Positions 49,007-59,190 are shown, counted from the first letter of the stretch. The stretch is 64,000 bases of DNA from Sphingomonas sp. KR3-1 (GCF_040049295.1 NZ_JBDZDQ010000001.1:2418001-2482000); one strand, 5' to 3'. Numbers and translations are program-made. The notes: generated by a model from the sequence alone, not told the origin.

Positions 49007-50086
49007 TCAGATCAGTCCGAGCGCATGCAGCCGCGCCCGCGTTCGCGCATAGAATTGCGGCCGCTTGAAATAGGTGGTGTGCGCCGAGGCGAGCCCGGTG
49101 ACCGAATCGAACACCAGGTCCTGCGCGTCGAGGAACCGCGGGTCGGCGCGAAAGGCGAGCGGGTCGATCGGATCGAACACGTTGAACCAGGTGCCGACAC
49201 AGGCCGGGCCGGGCGCGGGGCCGGCGGCGGGATGCGGGAAGTCGAACAGGCCCAGCGCATCGAACAGTCCGGGCTGCGACCCCACGGTGATCAGCGCGTC
49301 GATCCTGAAGTCCGATGGCAGGCCGGCCGCGGCGGGATCGAACAGCATGTCGGTGAGGATCACGCCGCCCAGGCTGTGCCCGATCACGACCAGCGGGCCG
49401 CCGGCAGCCTTCGCATCGAGCAGCGCCTGGCGGATCGTCGCCTGGATCCGGCTGCGGCTTTCATCCTGCTTCAGGTAGACGAAGACGTCGCCGAGGAACT
49501 TGGCGATCGCCGGGCTCAGCTCGTCGCGCACCGCGTTGAACACCAGGCCCGAGACGCCGTTGCGCAGCCGATCGGCGATCGCGCCCACCGCAGCCTTCAT
49601 CCGCCCGCCCAGGCTGTAGCTCGCCGGCGCATCCTGCTCGAGGTGCATCACCAGCGCATCGTCCAGATCGGTGGCGGGCAGTGCCGCGCTGCCCCAGCTG
49701 TCCGCCGCCGCCTTGAACAGCGCCACGTCATTGTCGTCCAGCGGGCGCTCTGCCGCGTCCGCCTGCTCGATCATCGCGGCATAGATGCCGTCGGTGACGG
49801 CGGCGCCATTCTCCTGGGCGAAGGCGGACACCATGCTGCCGGCGGTGAGGGCGGCGAGCGCCTGGGGCGACCGCGCGTTCGAGCCAAAGGTGCCGACCCC
49901 GTTGGCGCCGGCGAACACGCGCTCGTCGCCGGGCGGGACGATGTCGCCCCAGAGCGGCGAGCGGATCTCGACCTGGCTGCCCGCGAACAGCACGTCGCGG
50001 AAGAGCCGGTCGCGATTGGCGGTTTCAACGGCATAGGCGGGCCCCGAGCGAGTCGCGACGCCGTGCACGAACACCAGCTGCACCAT
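49007..50086 (-). CDS. Alpha/beta hydrolase (lipase-like), first gene of the cassette
   Basis: 359 residues. Nucleophile Ser238 in the elbow GHSLGG; probable acid Asp305 or Asp308 (VFDPIDPLAF) and His336 (SAHTTYF). N-terminal VFVHGVATRSG is an oxyanion-hole region. No signal peptide. In the cluster it would be the candidate membrane-lipid effector. ATG 50086 has GGGGGAA upstream. Divergent from the 374-residue gene over 241 bases. Other substrates, such as a soluble ester, are possible. Confidence 0.78.
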   Translation of the reverse strand: MVQLVFVHGVATRSGPAYAVETANRDRLFRDVLFAGSQVEIRSPLWGDIVPPGDERVFAGANGVGTFGSNARSPQALAALTAGSMVSAFAQENGAAVTDGIYAAMIEQADAAERPLDDNDVALFKAAADSWGSAALPATDLDDALVMHLEQDAPASYSLGGRMKAAVGAIADRLRNGVSGLVFNAVRDELSPAIAKFLGDVFVYLKQDESRSRIQATIRQALLDAKAAGGPLVVIGHSLGGVILTDMLFDPAAAGLPSDFRIDALITVGSQPGLFDALGLFDFPHPAAGPAPGPACVGTWFNVFDPIDPLAFRADPRFLDAQDLVFDSVTGLASAHTTYFKRPQFYARTRARLHALGLI

Positions 50087-50187
50087 CCGTTCCCCCTGTT
50101 GCCGGATGCCTGACGCGGTTCAGTAACAATCGCTGGATAGGCTTTAAACCAGGGTGGCGCAATTGCCGGGCTATGGCCGGGCAAAGA

Positions 50188-50214
50188 ATAGAACCAATAT
50201 AGACCAAATAGACC
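50188..50214. promoter_or_regulatory. Three near-repeats ATAGAnCC in the divergent promoter region
   Basis: ATAGAACCAAT (50188), ATAGACCAAAT (50199) and ATAGACC (50208), spaced 11 and 9 bases, lie between the lipase gene and the 374-residue gene. Near one helical turn, they could be an operator controlling both units. A nearby imperfect inverted repeat (TTGCC...GGCAA, 50162-50183) is also seen. Confidence 0.4.
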
Positions 50215-50327
50215 TGCGCGGCGCTGTTGTGGCATTGCGCAGAACATAGGACGCTGTCTTGCTCGGAGACTCGCGCTGCGATGGGCTTCGCTTGTTGCGT
50301 CTGCTTCAGATCGGTGGGGAGGAAAAA

Positions 50328-51452
50328 ATGGCGCAGTTTCATGTGCTCGGCGGCGAATTGATTGCCAAGGGCCGCCTGCTCGAACAGGCTTCGGAGATCG
50401 ATGCGCTGGGGTCGGGCGGCGCCGTGACGCTGCCCTCGGGCCGCACGGTGACGCTGCAGGACGTCGCCGAGGTGGCGCCCGACCGGGCTTATGGCGGCGA
50501 GGAAGCGGAAGCGACGGCGCTCACCACCCAGTTCACCCCGATCGGCCCGAACAAGCCGCTCACCGTGCTGATCACCTATGTCTATCCTGGCAAATATCCC
50601 AAGGGCGGGCTGTTCGGCGGGCCCAAGGACATGGCGGTCGTCTCCGGCGTGAAGGATTATTCGGTGTTCGCCGCCTCGGCGCGCGCGCTCAACATGCTCA
50701 AGCAGGGCGTGACGAAGCGCGAGGGGTTCAGTGGCCCGGCGGCATTCGAGCAGGGCACTGCGCTCGTCGCCTACCAGCCGGCGGTGGTCACCGATTCGCA
50801 GACGATCACGATCGAGGGCGCGTTCGACAATTTCCCCGACGAGCTCGTCAACAAGGTCGGCGATGCGATCAACAGCGCCGCCGGTATCCCGCTGTTCCTG
50901 CCCTGGGCCGGCTATATGCTGGCGGCCGGCGCACTCACCAAGCTCGCCGGCGGGCTCGCCGATGCGCTGTTCGACGGCAAGCCGGCCTTCTCGTTCGACG
51001 AGACGCTGGACTTCAACATCCCCGGCACCGCGCTGCCGACCGCGGATTTCCGCGTGCTGGCGAACAACAGCTTCAATCCCACCGGCTATCATTTCGATCG
51101 CAAGCGCGGGCTGCTCGATGCCAATGGCAATGCCTATGCCGGGGACGAGCCCTATGTTGTGGTGAGCCTGGACGGCGCCGAGCGCCCCAAGCTCGCCGAT
51201 TTCGCGCCGACGGTGGCGAGCGCGGCGGTGCTCAAGCGCTTCTTCAACATGCGCGACGGGGCGAACGCTTCGATCGACGCGATCGTCGACGGGCTCAAGC
51301 TGCTGTCGGATTCCAAATACCGGTTCGAGGCGGACGACCTGCAGCGCAAGATCGCCGCGATGGCGGACGGCGCGGACAAGACCGCGCTGGCCGCGCGCCG
51401 CGCCGCGATCCTCAAGAACATCGGCAACGATCTGCTGAAGCCCCAGGGCTGA
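50328..51452 (+). CDS. Unrecognised 374-residue protein divergent from the caspase cassette
   Basis: 374 residues. No signal peptide. Beta-rich N-terminal half (GGAVTLPSGRTVTLQDVAEV, LTVLITYVYPGKYPKGGLFG). A hydrophobic, Gly/Ala-rich helical stretch (about residues 183-215, GIPLFLPWAGYMLAAGALTK) could be a membrane-insertion segment. The C-terminus is helical and charged. I know no family. ATG 50328 has GGGGAGGA 4 bases upstream. Sharing a promoter region with the protease/lipase cassette makes it a candidate sensor or pore partner; this is inference. Confidence 0.75.
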   Translation: MAQFHVLGGELIAKGRLLEQASEIDALGSGGAVTLPSGRTVTLQDVAEVAPDRAYGGEEAEATALTTQFTPIGPNKPLTVLITYVYPGKYPKGGLFGGPKDMAVVSGVKDYSVFAASARALNMLKQGVTKREGFSGPAAFEQGTALVAYQPAVVTDSQTITIEGAFDNFPDELVNKVGDAINSAAGIPLFLPWAGYMLAAGALTKLAGGLADALFDGKPAFSFDETLDFNIPGTALPTADFRVLANNSFNPTGYHFDRKRGLLDANGNAYAGDEPYVVVSLDGAERPKLADFAPTVASAAVLKRFFNMRDGANASIDAIVDGLKLLSDSKYRFEADDLQRKIAAMADGADKTALAARRAAILKNIGNDLLKPQG

Positions 51453-51489
51453 GCGGGCTGGGGCTGGCCGGGCGGCGCGGGCGGGAGGC

Positions 51490-51563
51490 TGGAGCGGGTA
51501 GCGGGAATCGAACCCGCGTATTCAGCTTGGAAGGCTGCTGCACTACCATTGTGCTATACCCGC
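51490..51563 (-). tRNA. tRNA-Gly (anticodon UCC)
   Basis: On the minus strand the 5' end is GCGGGTATAGC (51563 down) and the 3' end pairs as TACCCGC followed by TCCA, so CCA is encoded. Anticodon loop CTTCCAA gives UCC. T arm GCGGGTTCGAATCCCGC is intact. It lies next to the 374-residue gene; tRNA genes are common integration sites, but no att repeat or integrase is seen. Confidence 0.97.
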
Positions 51564-51600
51564 GAGCCGCCGGCCAAGTGCCACAGGGAACGCCCGACGG

Positions 51601-52017
51601 TCAACCTGCTGTCGTCGTGCCCGCGCAAGCTTCGTCGCTGAAGCAGTCGACCTCGATCTCGACCAGCCATTCGGGGTCGATGAAGCGAGTCACCGCCATG
51701 GTCGTGCAGGCCGGGCGGATGTCGCCGAAGAACTCGCCATGCGCGCGGGCGGCTTCTTCCCAGCGCGCAATGTCGGTGAGGATCAGGCGGGTGCGCACCG
51801 CGTCCTCGATCCGGCCGCCCGCCGCCTCGATCGCCCGGGCGGCAATCGTCAGGCAGGTCCGGGTCTGTTCGTAGACATTGCCGGGATGCGCGGTCTTGCC
51901 GTCCGGGCCGATCGGCGCGGTCCCGGCCACGGCGAGGAACGGGCCGACGCGGACGGCGCGCGAGAAGCCGATGATCGGCTCCATCGGCGAACCCGAGGAT
52001 GCGTGCTGGCGGCTCAT
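51601..52017 (-). CDS. RidA family (YjgF) protein
   Basis: 138 residues, the family size. RidA enamine/imine deaminases protect enzymes from reactive intermediates. Signs: GPFLAVAGTAPIGPDGK, NVYEQTRTCL, EDAVRTRLILTDI and CTTMAVTRFIDPEWLVEIE, with Arg in VRTRL. Start ATG 52017 overlaps the stop of the enoyl-CoA hydratase gene. Confidence 0.88.
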   Translation of the reverse strand: MSRQHASSGSPMEPIIGFSRAVRVGPFLAVAGTAPIGPDGKTAHPGNVYEQTRTCLTIAARAIEAAGGRIEDAVRTRLILTDIARWEEAARAHGEFFGDIRPACTTMAVTRFIDPEWLVEIEVDCFSDEACAGTTTAG

Positions 52018-52796
52018 TTGCCGGTGAAGCTCGGCTTGCGCTTCTGGAGGAAGGCCATGCCGCCCTCCATCGAATCCGCGGTGCCGCGGGCGGCGCGCTG
52101 GTGGTCGGCCTCCATCGCCAGCGTCTCCTCGAGCGTCGATTCGAGCGCCTGGGCCAGCCCCTGGCGGATCATGCCGAGCGCCTGGGTCGGCCCGGCGGCG
52201 AGCCGCGTGGCGAGCGCCAGCGCCTCATGCTCCAGCTGCTCGTCGGAGACGACGCTGTGCACCAGCCCCCAGTCGCGTGCCTTCACCGCGGGCAGCTTCT
52301 CGCCGAGCATCATCATCTCGAGCGCGCGCGAGCGGCCGACCAGCCGCGGCAGCAGCCAGGTCGCGCCGCCGTCGGGCACCAGCCCGATATTGACGAAGGC
52401 CTGGAGGAAATAGCCATTGTCGCTCGCCACGCAGAAATCGGCGGCGAGCGCCAGGCTGCAGCCGATGCCGGCCGCCGGGCCGCGCACCGCGCTCACCACC
52501 GGCACGCCAAGGCGCGCGACGGCGAGGATGCCGGGGTTGTAGTGATCGCTGAGCGCAGCGTGGGTGGCCTCGCCCGGATTGGCCGAGGCCAGCGCGCCGC
52601 TCGCCACGTCGGCGCCCGAGCAGAAGGCGCGGCCGGCGCCCTGGAGCAGCACCGCGCGAGCACCGTCGAGGTTGCCCAGCGCATCGCGAATCTCGTCGAA
52701 CATCGCCGGCGGCGCGGCATTGAGGCGATCGGGCCGGTTGAGCGTGATCACCAGCACGTCGCCGGCCCGCTCGGTCAGGATCGTCTCGTACGCCAT
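52014..52796 (-). CDS. Enoyl-CoA hydratase/isomerase family protein
   Basis: Crotonase-fold enzyme acting on acyl-CoA esters, possibly PaaG-type in phenylacetate breakdown or beta-oxidation. 260 residues. Crotonase signs: LNRPDRLNA, GRAFCSGADV, GPAAGIGCSLALAADF, VPDGGATWLLPRLVG. The start is ATG 52796 (MAYETILTE); a longer frame to 52961 runs into a palindromic repeat. Its stop overlaps the RidA start. Confidence 0.9.
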   Translation of the reverse strand: MAYETILTERAGDVLVITLNRPDRLNAAPPAMFDEIRDALGNLDGARAVLLQGAGRAFCSGADVASGALASANPGEATHAALSDHYNPGILAVARLGVPVVSAVRGPAAGIGCSLALAADFCVASDNGYFLQAFVNIGLVPDGGATWLLPRLVGRSRALEMMMLGEKLPAVKARDWGLVHSVVSDEQLEHEALALATRLAAGPTQALGMIRQGLAQALESTLEETLAMEADHQRAARGTADSMEGGMAFLQKRKPSFTGK

Positions 52797-52962
52797 GCAT
52801 CCAGCTCCCGTTTCGCTTCGCAACCGATAGCGAGGCGGGGGGAGGGGGGGAAGGGTGGGTGAGATTCCGCTAGGGCAGAGGCGGTTATGATGAGCTCGCT
52901 CCCCAGCAAAAGCCGGGGGCCAGGGTTTCTCCGCCGAATCGCGGGCGCTTCCGGGCGACAAT

Positions 52963-53096
52963 CAATCCTCTCCCGGAGGGAGAGGGGGACCGCCGCCGAA
53001 GGCGGTGGTGGAGAGGGAACGCCACGGGCGATATCGCTCGCGGCAAGCCCCCTCCACCAGCTTCGCTGGTCCCCCTCCCCCTCCGGGGGAGGATTG
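52963..53096. repeat. Palindromic intergenic repeat, CTCTCCCGG family
   Basis: CAATCCTC (52963) and GAGGATTG (ending 53096) are mirrored ends. Internal GGTGGTGGAG and CTCCACCAG pair, with a central GCGATATCGC. It fills much of the 321-base gap between the enoyl-CoA hydratase and efflux genes; the rest (52797-52962, 53097-53117) holds a degenerate AGCAAAAGCCGGGGG half-unit. Confidence 0.85.
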
Positions 53097-53117
53097 GATA
53101 CGATATATAGCCTTGTC

Positions 53118-54539
53118 CTAAGGCGCAGGCGTAACCGCCTGCGGCCCCGACGGCGTCTCCGTCAGCAGCGAATCGCCGCCCAGCGTGCGATAGAGCGTCA
53201 CCAGGTTGGTCGCCTCGATCAGCCGCGTGTTCACCAGCCCGCGCTGGGCCGAATAATAGGAACGCTGCGCGACCAGGCTCGCCAGGAAATTGTCGATGCC
53301 GCCGCGGTACCGCGCCTCGGCCAGCCGGTAATTGTCCTGCGCGGCGGCCAGGTTGGTCGTATCGGCCTTCAGCTGGTCCTCGATCGTGCCGCGGCGCGCC
53401 AGCGCATCGGCGACTTCGCGAAAGGCGGTCTGGATCGACTTCTCATAGCCGGCGAGCGCGGCATCGCGCTGCGCCTCGCTCAGCTGCACGCCGGCGCGGC
53501 CGGCACCGGCGTTGAAGATCGAATAGCTGCCGCTGGCGCCGCCCGACCAGTGGAAGCCGTTGCCCGAGAACAGCCCGGTCAGCGCGTTGCTGGCAAAGCC
53601 GAGCAGCCCGGTGAGCGAGATGCGCGGGAACAGGGCGGCGCGCGCCGCGCCGATCTCGGCATTGGCGGCGCGCAGCTGATATTCGGCCTGCACCACGTCC
53701 GGACGGCGCAGCAGCACGCCCGAATCGACGCCGGCGGGCAGCTCGGTGACGGTGGGTGCGGCTTCCTCGATCGCCGGGGAGAGCAGGGCGGGGTCGATCT
53801 CGGCGCCGACGAGCAGGCGCAGCGCGTTGATGTCCTGCGCCACCGCGGTCTTCTGCGCGGCGACGTCGGACTGGGCGCTGGCGAGCACCTGTTGTGCCTG
53901 GGCGAGATCGGTGCGCGGGGCGATGCCGCCCTGCAGCCGCCGGTCGGTCAGCGCCACCGCGCGCTCGGCATTGCCGGCGGTGTCCTGCGCGATCTTGAGC
54001 AGGCTCGTGTCGGCGGCGTGGTTGAGCCAGGCCTCGGCGATGTCGCCGATCAGCGCCAGGCGCGTCGCGCGCGCGGCGGCCTCGGTCGCGAACCAGTTGT
54101 TCTGCTCGGCGCGGGTGAGCGAGGCGACGCGGCCGAACAGGTCGAGCTCGAACGCCGGAATGCTCAGATTGCCGGAGAAGCTGGTCTGCCGGTTGTCGCC
54201 TTCCGCCTTGCTGACGGTGGCGCCGACGCCGGCATCGAGGCCGGGCAGGCGGTCGGCGCGCTGGATGCGATATTGCGCGCGCGCCGCGGCGATGTTGGCG
54301 GCGGCGATGCGCAGGTCGCGATTGTTGGCGAGCGCCTGTTCGATCAGCTTCTGGAGCCGCGGATCCTTGAAGATGTCCTGATAGGTGACCGTGGGCAGCG
54401 CCGCCTCATTGGCCTTGAGGTACGCGTCGCCCACCGGCCAGCTCGGCGGCACCGGCGCCGCCGGCATCGCCAGCTTGGGATCCATCGAGCAGCCGGCGAG
54501 CGCCGTGCCGAGGAGCAGGGTCAGAACGATGCGCTTCAT
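53118..54539 (-). CDS. RND efflux outer-membrane lipoprotein (OprM/NodT type)
   Basis: 473 residues. Lipobox with Cys17 (ALAGCSMDP). TolC-like coiled-coil domains with repeated AAARAQYRIQRADRLPGLDA and TAFREVADALARRGTIEDQL. Last gene of a tripartite pump operon; its ATG overlaps the RND stop. It forms the outer-membrane channel. Confidence 0.95.
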   Translation of the reverse strand: MKRIVLTLLLGTALAGCSMDPKLAMPAAPVPPSWPVGDAYLKANEAALPTVTYQDIFKDPRLQKLIEQALANNRDLRIAAANIAAARAQYRIQRADRLPGLDAGVGATVSKAEGDNRQTSFSGNLSIPAFELDLFGRVASLTRAEQNNWFATEAAARATRLALIGDIAEAWLNHAADTSLLKIAQDTAGNAERAVALTDRRLQGGIAPRTDLAQAQQVLASAQSDVAAQKTAVAQDINALRLLVGAEIDPALLSPAIEEAAPTVTELPAGVDSGVLLRRPDVVQAEYQLRAANAEIGAARAALFPRISLTGLLGFASNALTGLFSGNGFHWSGGASGSYSIFNAGAGRAGVQLSEAQRDAALAGYEKSIQTAFREVADALARRGTIEDQLKADTTNLAAAQDNYRLAEARYRGGIDNFLASLVAQRSYYSAQRGLVNTRLIEATNLVTLYRTLGGDSLLTETPSGPQAVTPAP

Positions 54540-57500
54540 GCCTGCGCCTCCCGCTTGCGCGCCCGATGCTCGCGATAGGCCTTGATCGAATCGCGCACGC
54601 CGCGGCGGACGAGCACGAAGAACAGCGGGATGTAGAACACCGCCAGGATCAGCGCGGTCAGCATGCCGCCGATCACCGCGGTGCCGATCGCGATGCGGCT
54701 GTTCGCGCCGGCGCCGGTCGAGATCGCCAGCGGCATCACGCCGAAGATGAAGGCCAGGCTGGTCATCACGATTGGGCGGAAGCGGATGCGGGCGGCTTCC
54801 ATCGCGGCGTCGATCACGCGCTTGCCTTCCTTCTCGGCCCGCTCGGCGAACTCGATCATCAGGATCGCGTTCTTCACCGCCAGGCCCATCGTGGTGAGCA
54901 GGCCGATCTGCAGGTAGACGTCGTTCTGCAGGCCGCGCAGCGTCACCGCGAAGATCGCGCCGATCAGGCCGAGCGGGATGACGAGCATCGCCGCTACCGG
55001 GATCGACCAGCTCTCATAGAGCGCCGCGAGGCAGAGGAACACGACGATCAGCGAGATGCCGTAGAGCAAGGGCGCCTGGCCGCCGGCGAGCCGCTCCTGA
55101 TAGGAGAGGCCGGCCCAGGCGACGCTGGTGCCCGGGATCTCGGCGGCGAGCGCCTCGATCCGCTTCATCGCATCGCCCGAGCTCTTGCCCGGCGCCGGCT
55201 GGCCCTGGAACTCGAAGCTGGGGATGCCCTGGAAGCGCGACATGGTGGTCGGCGCGGTCGACCAGCTCGTCGAGGCGAAGGAGGAGAAGGGCGTCATCGT
55301 GCCGGTGCTCGAGCGGACGAACCAGGCATTGATGCTGTCCGGCGAATCGCGGAACTGCGAATCGCCCTGGACATAGACGCGCTTCACGCGGCCGCGGTCG
55401 ATGAAGTCGTTGACATAGGTGCCGCCCCAGGCGGTCGACAGCGTCGAGTTGACGTTCGACTGGGTGAGGCCGAGCGCGGCGAGCTTCTCCTGGTCCATGT
55501 TGACCTTGAGCGTCGACACGTCGGGCAGGTCGGACAGGCGGACGTTCGCGAGATCCGGATCGGCATTGGCGGCGGCGAGCAGCTTGTCGCGCGCGGCGAC
55601 GAAGTCCTCGCGGCTCATGCTGCTGCTGTTGAGCAGCTCCATCGTGAAGCCGTTCGACTGGCCGAGGCCGCGGATCGCGGCGGGGACGAGCGCGAAGACC
55701 TGCGCGTCGCGGAAGTTGCGGAAGGCGCCCGATGCGCGCTGGACGATCGCGTCGGCGGCATTCTTGCTGCCCGGGCGATCCTTCCACGGCGCGAAGTTCA
55801 TGAAGCCCTGGCCGGTGTTCTGGCCGCTGGCGCCACCACCGCCGCCGCCGCCGGTGACGCTGAACATCGTCGAGACGTTCTTGCCTTCCTGGCCCTGGAA
55901 ATACTTCTCCACCGCGAGCTGCACTTCCTGGGTGCGCGCCTGGGTCGCGCCGGCGGGCAGGCGCCACTGGACCTGTGCGGCGCCCTGGTCCTCGGTCGGC
56001 AGGAAGCCGGTGGGCAGGCGGTAGAACATCAGCACCAGCAGGCCGCAGACGAGCAGGTAGATCAGCAGGAAGATGAACTTGCGGTCGACGACATAGGTGA
56101 TCGTGCCGGTGTATTTCTCGATCGTCCAGTTGAAGCCCTTGTTGAACTTCTCCGAGCCGGTGTGGAAGGCGCGGCCGAGCCACGGCAGGCGGCGGCCCAT
56201 CCAGCTGTCCTCCAGCGCGCCCTCGTCCTTCTTGCGCTTGAGCACCGTGGCGGTCAGCGCCGGGCTCAGGATCAGCGCGACGAGCACCGACAGGATCATC
56301 GCCGAGACGATCGTCACCGAGAACTGGCGGTAGATCACGCCGGTCGATCCGCCGAAGAACGCCATCGGCAGGAACACCGCCGAGAGCACGAGCGCGATCG
56401 CGACCAGCGCGATCTGGATCTGGTCCATCGACTTGATCGTCGCCTCGCGCGGTGTGATGTCGGGATCCTCCTCCATCAGCCGCTCGACATTCTCGACGAC
56501 GACGATCGCGTCGTCGACGAGCAGGCCGATCACCAGCACCAGGCCGAACAGGGTGAGCGTGTTGATCGAATAGCCGAGCGCCGCGAACACCGCGAAGGTG
56601 CCGAGCAGCACCACCGGCACCGCGATCATCGGGACCAACGTCGCGCGCCAGCTCTGCAGGAACACGAACATCACGATGACGACGAGGATGATCGCCTCGA
56701 CCAGCGTCTTCACCACTTCCTCGATCGAAAGCTTGATGAACTCGGTGGTGTCGTTGGCGTAGGCGTATTTGTAGCCCGGCGGGAAGGTCTTCGACAGGTC
56801 GGCGACCTTGGTCTTGATCAGGTCCGCGGTCTTGAGTGCGTCGGCGCCCGGCGCGGTGCTGATCGAGATGCCCGAGCCGGGATGGCCGTTGACGCGGGTG
56901 ACGGCGTTGTAGCTCTCAGAGCCAAGCTCGACGCGCGCCACGTCCTTCAGCAGCACATGCGCGCCGCTGGTCTGCGTCTTGAGGATGATCTTGGCGAACT
57001 GGTCCGGCGTCTGCAGGCGCGACTGCGCCGTCACCGTCGCGTTGAGCATCTGGGTGTTCGGCATCGGCTGGCCGCCGATCTCGCCGGCCGCGATCTCGGT
57101 ATTCTGGTTCTGGATCGCGGTGATCACGTCGCTCGGCATCAGCGAGTAGCTCGCCAGCCGCTCGGGGTTCAGCCAGATGCGCATCGCATAGGAGGCGCCG
57201 AACACGTTGATGTCGCCCACGCCCGGCAGGCGGGCGAGCGGATCCTGCAGGTTCGAGGTCAGCCAGTCGGAGACGTCGCGGTTGGTCGCCTTGTCGGTCT
57301 CGTCATAGACGCCGACGAGGAGCAGCGAATCCGGGTTCGACTTGGTGACGCGCACGCCCTGCTGCTGGACCTGCTGCGGCAGCCGCGACAGGCCCTGCTG
57401 GACCTGGTTCTGCACCTGGACCTGGGCGATGTCCGGATCGGTGCCCTTGTCGAAGGTCGCCGAGATCGTCACCTGCCCGCGCGAGCTCGACGAGGTGCTG

Positions 57501-57733
57501 AAATAGAGCAGCCCGTCGATGCCGGTCAGCTGCTGCTCGATCACCTGCGCGACCGAGTTCTGCACCGTCTCCGCCGAGGCACCGGGATAGGTGGCGCGGA
57601 TGTTGACCTGGGGCGGCGCGATATCGGGATATTGCGCGATCGGCAGCGTGAAGATCGCGCCCAGGCCGAGCAGCATGGTGATGATCGCGATCACCCAGGC
57701 GAAGATCGGGCGATCGATGAAGATACGGGACAT
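54536..57733 (-). CDS. RND multidrug efflux permease (AcrB/MexB type)
   Basis: 1065 residues, the HAE1 size. Inner-membrane drug/proton antiporter. [14 protein letters not shown] at the N-terminus, the two acidic residues in [16 protein letters not shown], and Lys in [16 protein letters not shown] match the proton relay. Gly-rich porter-domain stretch [17 protein letters not shown]. Middle gene of the operon, 5 bases after the adaptor gene. Substrates unknown. Confidence 0.97.
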   Translation of the reverse strand: MSRIFIDRPIFAWVIAIITMLLGLGAIFTLPIAQYPDIAPPQVNIRATYPGASAETVQNSVAQVIEQQLTGIDGLLYFSTSSSSRGQVTISATFDKGTDPDIAQVQVQNQVQQGLSRLPQQVQQQGVRVTKSNPDSLLLVGVYDETDKATNRDVSDWLTSNLQDPLARLPGVGDINVFGASYAMRIWLNPERLASYSLMPSDVITAIQNQNTEIAAGEIGGQPMPNTQMLNATVTAQSRLQTPDQFAKIILKTQTSGAHVLLKDVARVELGSESYNAVTRVNGHPGSGISISTAPGADALKTADLIKTKVADLSKTFPPGYKYAYANDTTEFIKLSIEEVVKTLVEAIILVVIVMFVFLQSWRATLVPMIAVPVVLLGTFAVFAALGYSINTLTLFGLVLVIGLLVDDAIVVVENVERLMEEDPDITPREATIKSMDQIQIALVAIALVLSAVFLPMAFFGGSTGVIYRQFSVTIVSAMILSVLVALILSPALTATVLKRKKDEGALEDSWMGRRLPWLGRAFHTGSEKFNKGFNWTIEKYTGTITYVVDRKFIFLLIYLLVCGLLVLMFYRLPTGFLPTEDQGAAQVQWRLPAGATQARTQEVQLAVEKYFQGQEGKNVSTMFSVTGGGGGGGASGQNTGQGFMNFAPWKDRPGSKNAADAIVQRASGAFRNFRDAQVFALVPAAIRGLGQSNGFTMELLNSSSMSREDFVAARDKLLAAANADPDLANVRLSDLPDVSTLKVNMDQEKLAALGLTQSNVNSTLSTAWGGTYVNDFIDRGRVKRVYVQGDSQFRDSPDSINAWFVRSSTGTMTPFSSFASTSWSTAPTTMSRFQGIPSFEFQGQPAPGKSSGDAMKRIEALAAEIPGTSVAWAGLSYQERLAGGQAPLLYGISLIVVFLCLAALYESWSIPVAAMLVIPLGLIGAIFAVTLRGLQNDVYLQIGLLTTMGLAVKNAILMIEFAERAEKEGKRVIDAAMEAARIRFRPIVMTSLAFIFGVMPLAISTGAGANSRIAIGTAVIGGMLTALILAVFYIPLFFVLVRRGVRDSIKAYREHRARKREAQA

Positions 57734-57738
57734 CTAGT

Positions 57739-58968
57739 TCAGCCGCCCTTCGACTTTGCAGCGCTGGTGCCTTCGCCCTTGCGCGGCGCCACGATCTTCT
57801 GCGGCGTGTCCGCCGGGACCGGCTTGATCACGGCGTTCGGCTTCAGATTGGCGATGCCCTGCGTGATCACCTTGTCGCCGGGGTTGAGCCCGGCGGTGAC
57901 GACCCAGTTGGCGCCCATCGCGCGGTCCGCGGTGATGTCGCGGCGCACCGCCTTGTTGTCGGCGCCGACCACCCAGAGCTGGGCGTTGCCCTTGGCATCG
58001 CGCGACACCGCCTGTTGCGGCACCAGATAGGCGCGGGTGTCGATCGCCTGGGTGAATACCGAGCGGACGAACATGCCCGGCAGCAGGATGCCCTCGGGGT
58101 TGGGGAAGCTCGCCCTCAGCGTGACGGTGCCCGTGCTCTGGTCGACCATCACTTCGGAGAATTGCACCGTGCCGGTGGCGCCATAGTCGCTGCCGTCCTC
58201 GAGCTTGAGGCGCACGCTGGCGCTGCCCGGCGAGACGCCCTGCTGGGCGAGCGAGCGGCGCAGCGCGAGCAGCTCGGTGCTCGATTGCTGGATGTCGACA
58301 TAGATCGGGTCGAGCCGCTGGATCACCGCGAGCGGATCGGCCTGGTTGGTCGTCACCAGCGCGCCTTCAGTGAACAGCGAGCGCCCGATGCGGCCGGTGA
58401 TCGGCGCGGGGACGCGGGTGAAGTTCAGGTTGATCCGCGCGGTGCGCAGCTGGGCGTTGGTCTGCGCGACCTGCGCGCGCGCCTGGCGGGCGGCGGCGGC
58501 GGCATCGGTATAGTCCTGCTTCGACACCGCCTCGGCCTCGGCGAGCGGCTTGTAGCGATCGGCCTTGATCCGCGCCGCCTCGGCATTGGCCTGGGCGTTC
58601 TGCAGGTTCGCCGACGCTTCGGACACGCTCGCCGAATAGAGGCTGGGGTCGATCTGGTAGAGCGTCTGCCCCTGGCGGACGATCGCGCCCTCGGTGAAGA
58701 AGCGCTTGCGGACGATCCCGGCCACCTGCGGGCGGACCTCGGAGGTCTGGTAGGCGTTCACGCGGCCGGTCAGCTCGGCGACCTCGGGCACTTCACCCGG
58801 CTGGACGACGACGAAGCCGACGGTGGGCGGGCCGCCTGCGCCCTTTTTCTGGGCGGTCTGACTGCCGCTCCCGCACGAGGCGAGGAGCAGGGTGGCGGAA
58901 AGCAAGGCAAAGGCAGGAAGGCGGGGGCCGCCAGCAGTGATTCGGTGCAATTGTTCAACCCGGATCAA
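57739..58968 (-). CDS. RND efflux periplasmic adaptor lipoprotein
   Basis: About 409 residues. Lipobox LLLASCGSG. Adaptor signs: [20 protein letters not shown] (biotinyl-lipoyl domain), [17 protein letters not shown] hairpin, [21 protein letters not shown], and the beta-barrel domain. First gene of the operon. No ATG lies near the signal sequence; TTG 58968 or TTG 58950 are candidate starts, so the N-terminus is uncertain. No TetR-type regulator is adjacent. Confidence 0.9.
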   Translation of the reverse strand: MIRVEQLHRITAGGPRLPAFALLSATLLLASCGSGSQTAQKKGAGGPPTVGFVVVQPGEVPEVAELTGRVNAYQTSEVRPQVAGIVRKRFFTEGAIVRQGQTLYQIDPSLYSASVSEASANLQNAQANAEAARIKADRYKPLAEAEAVSKQDYTDAAAAARQARAQVAQTNAQLRTARINLNFTRVPAPITGRIGRSLFTEGALVTTNQADPLAVIQRLDPIYVDIQQSSTELLALRRSLAQQGVSPGSASVRLKLEDGSDYGATGTVQFSEVMVDQSTGTVTLRASFPNPEGILLPGMFVRSVFTQAIDTRAYLVPQQAVSRDAKGNAQLWVVGADNKAVRRDITADRAMGANWVVTAGLNPGDKVITQGIANLKPNAVIKPVPADTPQKIVAPRKGEGTSAAKSKGG

Positions 58969-59190
58969 GGCGCCGACTCGGGGCGCGGTTCTATGGGAAA
59001 CGCTCTTGGGCAGCGGCCTTGGCGGGCGCAACACAAGAAACATGCCGGAAACGCGAAACTGGCCGCGGCAAGGGGCACGTTTCCACGATTGGATACTGGG
59101 TGCAACAATCGCCGCGGGATCCATCCGTTCCCCGGGGCTATCGGCTTTCGCGTTGCGGCGCGCCCGGAAGGGTCCTATTGGCGCGCGCCA

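Noticed and set aside
51490..51563. tRNA-Gly as an island attachment site
   Set aside because: No integrase, no direct repeat of the tRNA end and no compositional step were seen next to it.
54566..58030. A 1154-codon open frame on the plus strand opposite the RND permease
   Set aside because: It is antisense to a clear AcrB-type gene and its translation is low-complexity and Arg/Asp/His-rich, as expected of a shadow frame in high-G+C DNA.
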